Positions 34,900-44,853 of a stretch of DNA of 64,000 nt are shown here, piece by piece. The DNA lies in NCBI GenBank assembly GCA_015680685.1, contig MNCI01014219.1, positions 65,055-129,054 on the forward strand. The letters are read 5' to 3'. The first letter of the stretch is position 1. Each line of letters opens with the position of its first letter. This stretch comes from Gnetum montanum. Lineage: Eukaryota; Streptophyta; Gnetopsida; Gnetales; Gnetaceae. The notes under the pieces were generated by a model that made no database searches, was not told the origin of the DNA, and worked only from the letters and a program-made list of their open reading frames with translations. The translations under genes were made by a program, and so were the position numbers.

Positions 34900-35440
34900 A
34901 CAAGTTTGATCTTATGGATACATACGATATCATCAGTAGTTTGATCCTTCCAATGAACCATGTACTCATGCCTCTTCACTTTATAATTGCTAGAAGCTTC
35001 TCTCTTCCTGAGTATAATTGCCTTCCTTTATTTTGAAGGCTTAGACTTATTAATAGTCCCCATTAACTTATTGATGATACTTCTTAAGGTTTTATCATCT
35101 ATTGAATTAAAAAAATGCACAAGATTTGCAACATTGAAGACATTTTCAAATGATTGGGTAAGTTAATTTCAAAAGCATTATTATTGATTTTAATCTCTAT
35201 TTTAAAAGGACCCATCTTCTTCACTTTAAATTTTGAGAAGTTTATACTCATTAGCCTCTTCTTCTTCAAGTACACCCAAACAAGATCACCAATAGCAAAA
35301 TTAGGCTTTCTCTTGCCTTCATTTCTATTTTGAACTCTTTCTTTAGCCTTCTTCTCTAGACTTCCTCTTAGTTGAGCATGAAGATCCCTCATATTCTTTA
35401 TAAGGTTTGCATTCAATTAAACATCTTCATCAAAGCTTCT
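34900..35440 (-). pseudogene. RLG-3 integrase C terminus and probable chromodomain
   Basis: Minus frame 35,099-35,416: LHAQLRGSLEKKAKER, then FAIGDLVWVYLKKKR, FKVKKMGPFKIEIKIN and AFEINLPNHL, the GPF module of gypsy integrase. Further left (near 34,950), VKRHEYMVHWKDQTTDDIV resembles the chromodomain core YLVKWKG---EDATW, with the second Trp lost. Confidence 0.65.
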
Positions 35441-35559
35441 CACATTATCCACTATCTTGGGATAAAAATCATAATTAACCTGAAATGGGTTCTTCCTAAT
35501 AGCAACATCAAAAGCATTATTTTAAGAAAGCTCTACATGATACAATAAGGTCTTCCACC

Positions 35560-36010
35560 TATTATGTTATCCTTGATACCAATACTTTAAAATATTTAAC
35601 AAAGATTTCTTAACCACTTTAATTTGGCCATTAAACTATGGATGATATGTCCTAGAAAAACTCAGTCTTATTCCTAAAATCTTCCAAAGTGACCTCTAAA
35701 AATGACTTGTGAAATTGAAGTCTCTATCACTAAAAATATTCACAAGGATTCCATGCAACCTTACAACATGCTGGAATCAAAAATTTACAAGAGATACATA
35801 GCTCACCTTCATGCACAAAATGAAGTGTTCCATCTTGGATAATCTCTCCACCATCACAAAGATAGCATTGTTTCAATATTTTATCTTTAAAATCACACTT
35901 ACAAAGTCCATTGATGCATGTTCCCAAGGTCTTTTGGGAAATTAAAAAAGACACATTATGTCCATTCACTCCTTTACCTCCCTTGAATTTCTAACATGTT
36001 AAGCACTCCT
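35560..36010 (-). pseudogene. RLG-3 integrase core
   Basis: Minus strand, frame changing near 35,900: HASMDFVSVIL, AIFVMVERLSKMEHFI (usual VVDRLSKMAHF, first catalytic Asp now Glu), VVRLHGIL, NIFSDRDFNFTSHF (second Asp kept), RTYHP-FNGQIKVVKKSL (usual YHPQTDGQTEVVNRSL, catalytic Glu now Lys). The 79-codon frame at 35,730-35,969 is a shifted frame of this region. Confidence 0.75.
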
Positions 36011-36099
36011 TCAAAATTCTGGAGACTTTAGAGGCCATTCTAGGCTAAAATTAATACCTACTCAAAAGATTTAATGTCTTATCTTTGCTCATGTAACCT

Positions 36100-36800
36100 A
36101 CCATACCACCATAATATTTTTTAATGAAAAAGTTTCTACTAAAATCATAACTGGAACTGCAAACCTTTCCATTCTTGAATAATAGTTCATCTTGGATGTA
36201 ATAGTTCCTTCATTGATCTATCCTACTTAACAATGGTTCTTTGAGGCCCCTTCAAACATGCCCAAAATCTGAATCATGTTAATAAAAATCAATAAAATCA
36301 TTCATACCTTGCACATGAGAAATGCTGAAATTCACCACATGCACCCTAGATAATGCAAATGCCACCACATTGGCTTTTCGACTCTTATGCTTGAGCACAA
36401 AATTGAACTTCTACAATTGTGTCAGCAACTTCATGTTTTTAACACTTAACTTATTTTGGAAATTAAGAAATTGAAGTTCTTTTTTGTCAATAATCAAATT
36501 GAACTTCATGGATTATAGATAATGGATCTAATGCTTGAATACCATATAATTCCTTTTCATACACACTCTATTTCTACATTAACTTATTTAGTTTTTCTGA
36601 AAAACAAAGCAATAGGTCTTCCTCCTTTAATGGTAAGTTGACTTTCATCCACCTCCACCTAAAAAATCTTCTAGAAATGTGGTATTGTAGGCACTAGTTG
36701 AGTTATTATTTTTACTTTCAAGAAGTTAAAGCTCCTTTGGGTTTCATCATCCCACCTAAAATCTTGAATCTTCTTAATCTAAGAAAAAATAGGCCATGGA
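36100..36800 (-). pseudogene. RLG-3 RNase H/tether region
   Basis: Lies between RT and integrase. No clean motif could be read because of frameshifts and stops. Assignment is by position only. Confidence 0.35.
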
Positions 36801-36849
36801 ATATCATTTAAATTTTTTATGAATCTTTTATAAAACCTACAAAACCATG

Positions 36850-37500
36850 AAATGATCTTATCCCCCTTAATATTTCTAAGAGTTCACCAATCTCTAATAT
36901 CCTTCATGTTGGTAGCTTCTATCCTACTTTGATTTCTGAAAATCACATGTCCTAAGTATGTGATCTCTATCTTGAAGAAGTTACTTTTATTGACATTTAG
37001 CACCAATTGTGCCTCCTCCAACTTGAAATACATTCTTCTCAAATAATCCAAGTGTTCCTCCTCAGTAGAGCTATATAAAACATTTTCATCAAAGAAGACA
37101 ATATAATACTTACTAATCAAACCTTTAAGAACATCATGCATTAAGCTCATGAATGTAGAAGGGGTATTTATGAGCCCAAATGACATCACCAACTACTTAA
37201 ATAATCCATTTAGGATATTGAAAGTGATTTTTTATTCATCAATAGGTCTAATTTAAATATGATGGTAGTAACTCTTTAAACCAATCTTGCTAAAAACCAT
37301 TGCATTTGTAAGAACATCAAGGATATCATCCATCCTTGGGATAGGAAACTTGTACCTCACTATTATTCTATTTATATAGCCCTTTAATCAATGTAAATAC
37401 TTCATTCCTCATTGTCCTTATTTGGTACAAGCACTTCTAAAATATTACAAGAAGAGATTAACTCTCTCACAAAGCCATTTGCAAGTAGCTCCTCTACCTT
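36850..37500 (-). pseudogene. RLG-3 reverse transcriptase remnant
   Basis: Minus strand: KVEELLANGFVRELISSC, VLVPNKDN, YKFPIPRMDDILDVL, VFSKIGLKSYYH. Then the open frame 36,884-37,192 has MSFGLINTPSTFMSLM, IVFFDENVLYSS (usual VVFFDDILVYS, second Asp now Glu), EEHLDYLRRMYFKLEEAQL and ITYLGHVIF. The order and blocks are standard gypsy RT. Confidence 0.8.
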
Positions 37501-37829
37501 TGTAATTCAATCCAATTGTTTAGTGCTATCTGGTATGTCATCTTAGTTGGAATGGTAGAACTAGGGATGAAGTTAATTTAATGTTGAACATTCCTAATTG
37601 GTGACATTCCATCTAATTCCCCCTTGAATACATTAGGAAATTACTTCTGAAACCCTAATACACTTGCTAGAAGTTCTACCTATACAACATCATGATTAGA
37701 AGCAATAGTAGATACAATCATAAATCCAAAACCTACCTCATCATGTTCCTTAATTTATTATCTCTTCCCAAGAAGAATTAAGGAAGCATTAAGTGAAGTT
37801 TGTTACCTTTCTTGTTAAGAAATCCATCT

Positions 37830-38110
37830 TGCTACACTCCACATACATACTTCTTTCCCCATCAAATTGAGAACCATTATTAAAATTCCAAGACCTTTCA
37901 AGAAAAACAATAGTATAATCAATTGGAAATACATAAAGTTTTAAAATATCATGAAAAATCCCAATATTAAAATTTAAAACATATTGTTCCTTTACCTCTT
38001 GAGTGAAATATTTAGAAAACTAATGTACCTTGTAGAATCTAGGATGAGAATATGTTATTGAACCCAATTTAGAAACTACCCTAGAGGAAATCATTTTCTT
38101 AGGCTTCTTC
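37830..38110 (-). pseudogene. RLG-3 protease remnant
   Basis: Minus strand: VVSKLGSITYSHPRFYKVH, VKEQYVLNFNIGIFHDIL, FPIDYTIVFLERSWNF (usual DACHILLGRPWQF) and QFDGERSMY (usual HDGR-N-Y). The catalytic D-S-G block itself was not found. Confidence 0.6.
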
Positions 38111-38289
38111 ATAAATCAATATATGAATCCATTTCCCACTAATTAAACATCTATCCCAATCATAAACAATAATTTTCTTGCTAAATGATCTCCTTTCTTC
38201 GCATTTCTCATAAATTCACACAAATTAATTTCAAAAACTTTCTAAATTTTGAGAGCATTAGGATTACTTCTTTGAAGAGCTTAGCTTGA

Positions 38290-38780
38290 TGTCTTCTCCA
38301 TCTTTAAGGTTTGTACATCCTTGTCATTGGCTACCTTGTAAAGTAAACGTTTCCATTCCCATTATTTATATTCCAACTCTCCATCCTTGAAGCATTGAAT
38401 CTTGGATGGGTTGCTACCTTGAACCTTGCCTCCCTTACTTTGGTCCTTCTTGACCTTGTCCTTTTTATCTTTTTTTTTTCTTTCTTCTTGTCAAGGGTTC
38501 CATCTTTATTTTCAGGTTTTCATTTGGATCCCTTCTCTAATTTGGATCTCTTCTCTAATTTGGATCTCTTATCTTTTCATTTTAAAGCTTGTTTGCTCCT
38601 ACTTCCAAATTTGCTAAGTTTCTTTTCTATTTTGAGTACCAAATCATAAGTCTCATCTAGGGTTTAAGACTTATAAAATGTCAACTCCTACTAATAAGCC
38701 ATCTTGGGATCTTTAAGAAAGATTGAAGCTTGTTCATATTCTTTCAATTAATCTTAGATTAGTAGAAAAGATCATAAAAT
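38290..38780 (-). pseudogene. RLG-3 gag C terminus
   Basis: Minus strand: a Lys-rich low-complexity stretch (38,580-38,420), then SKIQCFKDGELEYK, equivalent to the gag zinc knuckle CFKCGE-GH, with the second Cys and the His lost. The plus-strand frames at 38,395-38,649 are shadows of the Lys-rich stretch. Confidence 0.5.
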
Positions 38781-40815
38781 CCAATGTTAGAATATAATCA
38801 TAACACAATGTACACTCATAAGTTCTGTAATGATCCAAGATTGTTGTTAATCACTTGTAAACAAGTCACAGAAAAAAAAAAGACTTATCATGCAAATTGT
38901 TATGACCTTATCCATGGACCATAAGCAACCATTAATTAGTTACAAAGTGGATATATCAAGAATCAGAAGATCTAGTAAAAAACAATATGAAGATTAAGAA
39001 GATAGTGTGTGCATGTAAGAATGAATTATGAGAAAAGATATTAAATGAGGCATCACACAAAAGAGAATCAGAATTAAAACCACAAGAAATTGAAGATACA
39101 TGTCTAAAGTAATAAAGTAGTTAGTACTAAGAAACATAATTGACAAGAAGAGTCATTATGATTCATAGATTCCTAATGACAATTCAAGAAGTAAAAAGGT
39201 TATTAAGTTTTTTATAAAAAGAAAAAAAAAAAGAAACAAGTTAGGATCCAGTTTCCTAAATAAGAAAAGAAGATCCAAGTTGAACCATTCATAATTGGGT
39301 CTAGTTTCCTAAAAAGGAAGACAAGATCATCCAGAAGATTACAAAGGAATGTAGAAGAACATGACTATGAAGAAGGTATAGGCTATAATTAAGGTAGTAG
39401 TCTGTAATAAGTCCAGCTATGGATCTCTAAGAAACTCAAGAAGGCTTATCCCACATAGGATTGACCAATAGGAAAAATTACCACGAAGACCTATCATTAG
39501 TAACAAGAAAAGGCAACCATTATGAGGATGTAGCCAAGGAAAAAGAAGAAGATAAAGTAAGAGGAAGAAGAAGTCATTATGAAAAAGAGATTTGTAATGA
39601 GATTAAAAGATACTAAGAATCACTACAGAATGTGGACAATATGATTATGAAACGTGTATAATGATGAATTATTTAATAAATAAGTTATTGAAACACCTCT
39701 AGCAAAATTTATATGATGCATAAGAAGCCTAATAGCCACAAATTTGAATTGTAATTTGATTGGAATTTAAAGGTAAAAATAATTGCATATTTTCCTGTAA
39801 AGAATCCTACCATATGTTCTTATTTTAGCAAATTTTTGGATATTTCTTCATGTGTAGAGTGAAATTCATAGTTCATAAGCTAGAAATTTCATTTAAGCAA
39901 ACGTATGAAGGCCTAAAATGCAAACGCATTGCCCAAATTGGTAACAAGAAGCCAAAAACGTTGGTGGCATACACGTTGGAGTTTGGGTCGTGAAAATAGC
40001 CCAAATGTATCATCAAATTTGACAAGAAAGGCTACATACATTGGTGGTTCATAAGCTACATTTTTTTGTGTGGTGAAAGTGTGAAATATGCTATAATTCA
40101 ATGCCCAAAAAGTCAAAAACGTTAGCATGTCATATGTTGTAGATTTTGGCCATAAAAAAAAAACAAAAATATTGTATAATTTATTAAGAATTTGGTAGAA
40201 TCAAATCAACAAAAAATTAGGATGTTCACAACCTATTTGAACCAAAGTTTACACCATTTTCAGGACTTTTGAATCATTTTGCTTTCAGCTAAATTTAAGA
40301 CTTTCAAAGTAGAGCAAAATCTAAAAGTCCATAGCCATTTCTAACTAGTTCAGATCATTGTAGGAGAGACTAGTAATAGGCAAAGTTCAAGACTAGATTT
40401 GTGTAGATATTATAGTAAAACACATCCTATGAATTGCATTGGAGATTAAAGATATTCTTGTATTTCTCAAGTTCTAAATTTCATAATCTATATTTTCTAA
40501 ACCTTTGCTTCTAGCATTTTCTTTCATAGTGATTAATATTAAAGTTTATAGTTTTATCTTGTTTTACAATATTTTTTCTAACTCTTTGTTCTTATTTTTT
40601 GTACTACACCTTGTAATTAAAATGTTTTCTTGTATTTATTTTATTGCTCAATAACAAACCCTTGTAAGTCCTCAAGTAATCAACAAGATTGTTTGAGGCA
40701 CCCCACATCCTTTTTTTGAGGCCCATGAATCAAGGATTAAACTATTACACATTGGGATTTTTGGTTTTTCCAGTACCAAATTTTCTAGTCATTAAAATTT
40801 CTAGTAGTCATTACA
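38781..40815 (+). repeat. Probable 5' LTR region of RLG-5 (left limit unknown)
   Basis: Ends TCATTACA at 40,815, followed by a degenerate primer site and leader like those of RLG-4. This makes the sequence before it the 5' LTR of the outer element. The left border cannot be found because the matching 3' LTR is not in the window. The 38,880-39,660 part is purine-rich, and 39,890-40,150 has diverged repeats (AACGTTGGTGGCATACACG and relatives). No gene seen. Confidence 0.4.
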
Positions 40816-41006
40816 GTTTCTAGTGTTAGAAGGATGGCCTCTACTTGGTCTATTCATCAAAGACCATTTACAAATCATTTGCCTATTTTTGGCTTGCCTA
40901 TGAATGTATTGAAAACAATAAAAATTATTTTATTTTTTGAAGGTGAATGTGTGGAATTGTGACTAGTTTTTGGCAAAAACAAAATTTTCCATCATGTTTG
41001 TGTAGT

Positions 41007-41258
41007 GCAGTGTACAACGCTATTTCAACTGCCTACACTTAGTAATTCAAAAAACTAATTTTTGACCATTGCAGTGCACAACGCTACCTTAGCCCCTATG
41101 TTGGTAACTAAAGAAATTTTAATTTCTATTATTGCAATATGCATTGTTGTCCCTTCTCATACGCTCACAACTTAACGTTTTTCATATTTATGGTTGTAGT
41201 GCATAGTACCTTATCTATTTTCTATACTCGTAATTTGAAATTTTTTTTGTGTGATTTT
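41007..41258 (+). repeat. 62-64 bp tandem repeat in RLG-5 leader
   Basis: Four diverged units beginning GCAGTGYACAACGCTA at about 41,007, 41,071, 41,134 and 41,196. Confidence 0.55.
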
Positions 41259-41384
41259 AATATATGTTGAAACCTATTATTTTTTATCCTAGCATTGGTT
41301 AAATATGTTAGAAAAATTTTTGAACAATTTTTAATTTTTCATTGTAGTTGTAGTTAATACATTAAATTCTATACATTAGTAGTT

Positions 41385-41660
41385 TCACAAGTTGAAACTC
41401 TAATACATTAAAGTTTTACAAGTTGATACTCTCATATGTTGGAAGTTTCACAAGTTGAATCTTTTATACGTTAGTAGATTCACAAGTTGAAAATTTTACG
41501 CGTTGAAACCTTTACAAGTTGGAATGCTTATAAGTTAACTTATACATTGAAAATCTTACAAGTTGAGATTTCCATAGGTTAGGTTATATGATATTCTCAC
41601 AAGTTGGAACTCTCATATGTGAAAGATTACAAGTTAGAAATTTGACACATTAGCCTTACA
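41385..41660 (+). repeat. Minisatellite in RLG-5 leader (ACAAGTTG units)
   Basis: About eight units sharing CACAAGTTGRAAC and CTCATACGTTAG-like parts, 28-48 bp apart (for example near 41,391, 41,420, 41,451, 41,481 and 41,513). Confidence 0.7.
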
Positions 41661-41712
41661 CCTTTTGTGCCTTTTCGCCACTCCACCATTTTATCACACA
41701 ACTTTGTACACA

Positions 41713-42592
41713 TGGCCTCCAACCAAGAATTCATCTGTATTTATGATCTTGAGGATCCAGCTATGGTAGAATGTACGCAATCCCTTAGATAGATGGGATT
41801 AGACCCATCTTTTATAAAAATCAATGAAGAATATTATAACTTTATTAGTGCTAAGATCCAAGATGGCTTTCCCACCTCACACATAGAATTAGAGTGCAAA
41901 TGGAAATTTGAGATCATTCATCGAAATGGAAAGGAGTATATTCCTTCCTCTTATGACTAGATTGAAATAATAAATTTTCATGTGTGTGCTAGTAGAGGCA
42001 AGTGAGGAAAATAGCTCAAACCAAAATCAAAATAAGTAGGACGAGTTTGGAGTAGACTATGAACCTAATACATTCATGGGGGACCTTGTATAATGATTGG
42101 TTCTAGGGGCAATCATCTTTAACTCCACATCTCTTGTGCCATCTATTAATCAGATTTCTTAGTCTACTTCTTTGTTTCCTATCATGTTCACCTCAACACC
42201 TATTGTCGTGGTGCACCAATCTTAGTAAGCATGTCATTTCACATCCTTATTCTTAGTAATGTCATTCACAACCCATTCTTGTTTTGTGTGACCACTATTG
42301 ATGGTGTCCTTCACTCCACCTTCTTTCTTCATCCTAGTGGACCCCTCTTTAGAACTCTAAGCTTCACAAGCTTCTCACATCTTTTTTGTCTTCTTTGTCC
42401 TGCATGTTCCAACCCAAACCTCCTTTTCCCTATTTAACTGCTTGTGACTATGATTACATAAGCTTTTGCATCCATACCAATACCAATCATGCAGCCCTAG
42501 GCCATCCAACTTCCCTCACAACCATTAGTTCAAACTCCATAACCCGCAAGAATGCCCCAAGACTTGGATTAAGCCTTCCATATGATCCAAGA
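41713..42592 (+). pseudogene. RLG-5 gag, N-terminal part
   Basis: ATG at 41,713 opens MASNQEFICIYDLEDPAMVE. The following text (FIKINEEYYNFISAKIQDG, then GKEYIPSSYD) aligns with RLG-4 gag (MLSNEKYNFLCIKIQARL, then GWEYIPSSLD). The stretch up to 42,592 reads QDLD-AFHMIQD, aligned with RLG-4 QNLD-VFQMIQR at about 45,770. The gene is cut there and continues at 56,908. Several stops. Confidence 0.7.
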
Positions 42593-44330
42593 TGAAACAC
42601 CATAAAATCTAGGGTTTGGCATCTTGATTGCAAATTTTGGCTAAGTGTTAAGACTATGCTCAACCCTAGTTAAGAGAGTAGTCAACCTCTCATGGAGAGC
42701 GTAGTCTACATGAAGGGTAGTTTTGCAAATGTTTTCTAAGTGCTGAGACTACACTCATCCCCAGTTGAGAGTGTAGTTAGCCTCTCGTGGAGAGCATAGT
42801 CAACACAAAGGCCATTTTTTCATAGTTTTGTCTAAGTGTTGAGACTACACTCAAGCCCAGTTGAGAGCGTAGTCAGCCTCTCATGGAGAGCATAGTCAGC
42901 ATGAAGGCTAGTTTTGCAAATTTTTTCTAAGTTTTGAGACTATAATCAACCCTAAATGAGAGCATAGTTAGCCTCTCGTAGAGAGCATAGTAAGCACAAT
43001 GGCCATTTTTTGCAAATTTTTTCTAAGTCTTGGGACTCCACTCATCCCTAAATGGGAGCATAGTTAGCCTCCCATAGAGAGTATAGTCTACAAAAATCTA
43101 TTTTCTTATAGAATTCACCAACATTGAGACTATGCTCTCCCCCAACCCAAAGGGTAGTTAGCCTCTTGTAGAGAGCATAGTTAGCCAAAATAGTCTCCAA
43201 CAACCTTCACTACATAACAATGATGCTTGGCTTAGCTCCAAAATGTAGTTAACTCACCTTTGGTGAGCACAGTCAGCAAAATACTTCTTTTTTATATCCT
43301 CTTTTGCCCCTAAATTATAACTATGCTCTACCCCACACAAGATCATGGAGAGTGTAGTCTCGCAGAGCGTAATCTCTAGCTTTCATGTTTGTAGGTACCT
43401 TGTAGTCTTCTCAACACACCCATGTGGTTGGTAGCATAGTCACAGTCTCATAGTCTTGCAAAGTCCAGTAGAGCACAAAAAAGCACAACACCACTAGCCT
43501 AGTGGAGAGCGTAGTTGAGAGCATAGTCCCAACTATCCCCTTCACCATGTGGTAGCCATCTTGCATTTTTTGCTAACCTTAAACCTATAAATACCCATGT
43601 CCTTAAAGTTTTAGGTTTGGCAAATTGAAAGGTTGGCAAAATCTAAGAAGCACTTGGGAGAAAACCAAAGGCATTTTGGCCAATTAAGAAGAGGTGAAGT
43701 TGCAGACCAACGCAAATCCCCATAGCCCAGTAGAACACAGTAGCCAATGGTACATCGCAGTGGCCAACTTGATAGATGCAGACACCTTGGTGGAACACTA
43801 GTCTTCATGGACAAACACCTTGGAGACTGTCACTATGCTATCCACTATGCCTATTGTACACCATGTACCTTAGAACCCCTTTTGATGTTAACTATGCTCA
43901 ACCCCATTTGGGGTGGTGTTCTGCTTCTCTCTCTTTCTTTGCATTTTTTGCATTTTACTTGCATTTTTTGCTATTTTCCCACATAGCTACACCTAAAATT
44001 GCACTCAGGCGGTGGTCTACACATGTTGATATTGTCCACTTCATCAAAACTTTTAACTACATTCATCCCCTCTTGGGCACTTGTGACTACGCTCAACTTC
44101 ATAAACATCATTAACATCGCTAACACTACTTGCTCACTTAACATCATCTTGCATTAGCATTGTAGCTAACCATGCTACACCTCTGTTGCATTTGGTAAGT
44201 CTCTATTTGATTGAATAGACCATTCAAGGTACCCCGTCTCCACCTCGAATAGGCCCTCACATAGATTCGAGGTTAGGTTGTGTGCCCACGGACCTTGGTG
44301 TTCTAGCGACTGACATTTTTGGTTGCTATA
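42593..44330 (+). repeat. RLG-4 5' LTR
   Basis: Pairs with 55,199-56,902. It starts TGAAACACCA and ends GGTTGCTATA (partner: GATTGCTACA). TATA box TATAAATA at 43,586-43,593. It carries the 95-bp repeat array (42,643-43,215). Small open frames inside (43,611-44,114) are not genes. Confidence 0.85.
42643..43215 (+). repeat. 95-96 bp tandem array in RLG-4 5' LTR
   Basis: About six units starting near 42,643, 42,738, 42,834, 42,929, 43,025 and 43,120, each with AAGTGTTGAGACTATGCTCA, GAGAGCGTAGTCAGCCTCTC and GGAGAGCATAGTCAGC. The dodecamer GAGAGCGTAGTC or its CpG-eroded form GAGAGCATAGTC occurs twice per unit. Confidence 0.85.
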
Positions 44331-44335
44331 GTTTC

Positions 44336-44352
44336 TATCACTAGAAGGAGGG
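44336..44352 (+). promoter_or_regulatory. RLG-4 tentative primer-binding site
   Basis: TATCACTAGAAGGAGGG lies five bases after the LTR end. With the RLG-5 counterpart TAGTGTTAGAAGGATGG it fits an eroded ancestor of the form TGGCGCTAGAAGGAGGG. The matching tRNA is not assigned. Confidence 0.4.
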
Positions 44353-44634
44353 CCAAGCTATTTTCTTTTTTAGACTCTATTGTGGTTGTCTCAAGTGCTC
44401 TTTGCATCATAGTTGTTGGCTTTAGGCTAGCATAGATCATAACACCCCTGTGCACCTACTGCGCATGCAGCAGTAGCTGGATGTTAGGCTAGTGTAGGCA
44501 TTTTCTACCAACTGGTTGGTGTAGATTGGACCCTGTGGTCAGTTCCCTTGGAACCCCGCGTAGTAACCCAAAGCATACATATTCACTATCTACCAAATTC
44601 TTGATGCTTTCAGTTGGAGCATAGTAAACTATTT

Positions 44635-44765
44635 GGTGTAGAAAGTGTAGTTATCTTTCTAGCATAGAGAGCGTAGTCAGCTCTTCAGCGTAGAGAGCAT
44701 AGTCAACTTTCTAGTGTAGAGAGCGTAGTCATCTCTTTAGTGTAGAAAACATAGTTAGTGTAGTT
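44635..44765 (+). repeat. 26-bp tandem repeat in RLG-4 leader
   Basis: Units AGYGTAGAGAGCGTAGTCAN starting at 44,661, 44,687, 44,713 and 44,739, period 26 bp, with a diverged unit before them. They share the AGAGCGTAGTC core with the LTR array. Confidence 0.75.
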
Positions 44766-44853
44766 AGTCATGTTAGTAGTATTTTATGATCAGCAACCCT
44801 TGTAGTCCCCTCTTGCAACTTAATTAGTATCTATAAACCCAGGATAGCCTTCA

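Larger units (their letters stand above)
34440..38780 (-). mobile_element. RLG-3: chromovirus-like Ty3/gypsy relic
   Basis: Minus-strand relic with gag zinc knuckle, protease, RT, integrase core and a probable C-terminal chromodomain, in that order. The integrase block (FSDRDFNFTSHF, YHP-FNGQIKVV) and protease block fit chromoviruses rather than Athila/Tat. No paired LTRs could be delimited. A probable 3' LTR part with repeated AGATGTCT motifs lies at 34,440-34,800. The right boundary is uncertain. Confidence 0.65.
40816..42592 (+). mobile_element. RLG-5 (outer Tat-type gypsy), left part
   Basis: Leader and first part of gag of a plus-strand gypsy element, cut at 42,592 by RLG-4 (target duplication CAAGA at 42,588-42,592 and 56,903-56,907) and continued at 56,903. 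The same family as RLG-4 is shown by alignable gag on both sides. A degenerate primer site (TAGTGTTAGAAGGATGG, 40,821-40,837) corresponds to that of RLG-4. Confidence 0.75.

Noticed and set aside
35730-35969. 79-codon Cys-rich minus frame
   Set aside because: It looks like a zinc-finger protein but is a shifted frame of the RLG-3 integrase core, which reads correctly in the neighbouring frame.
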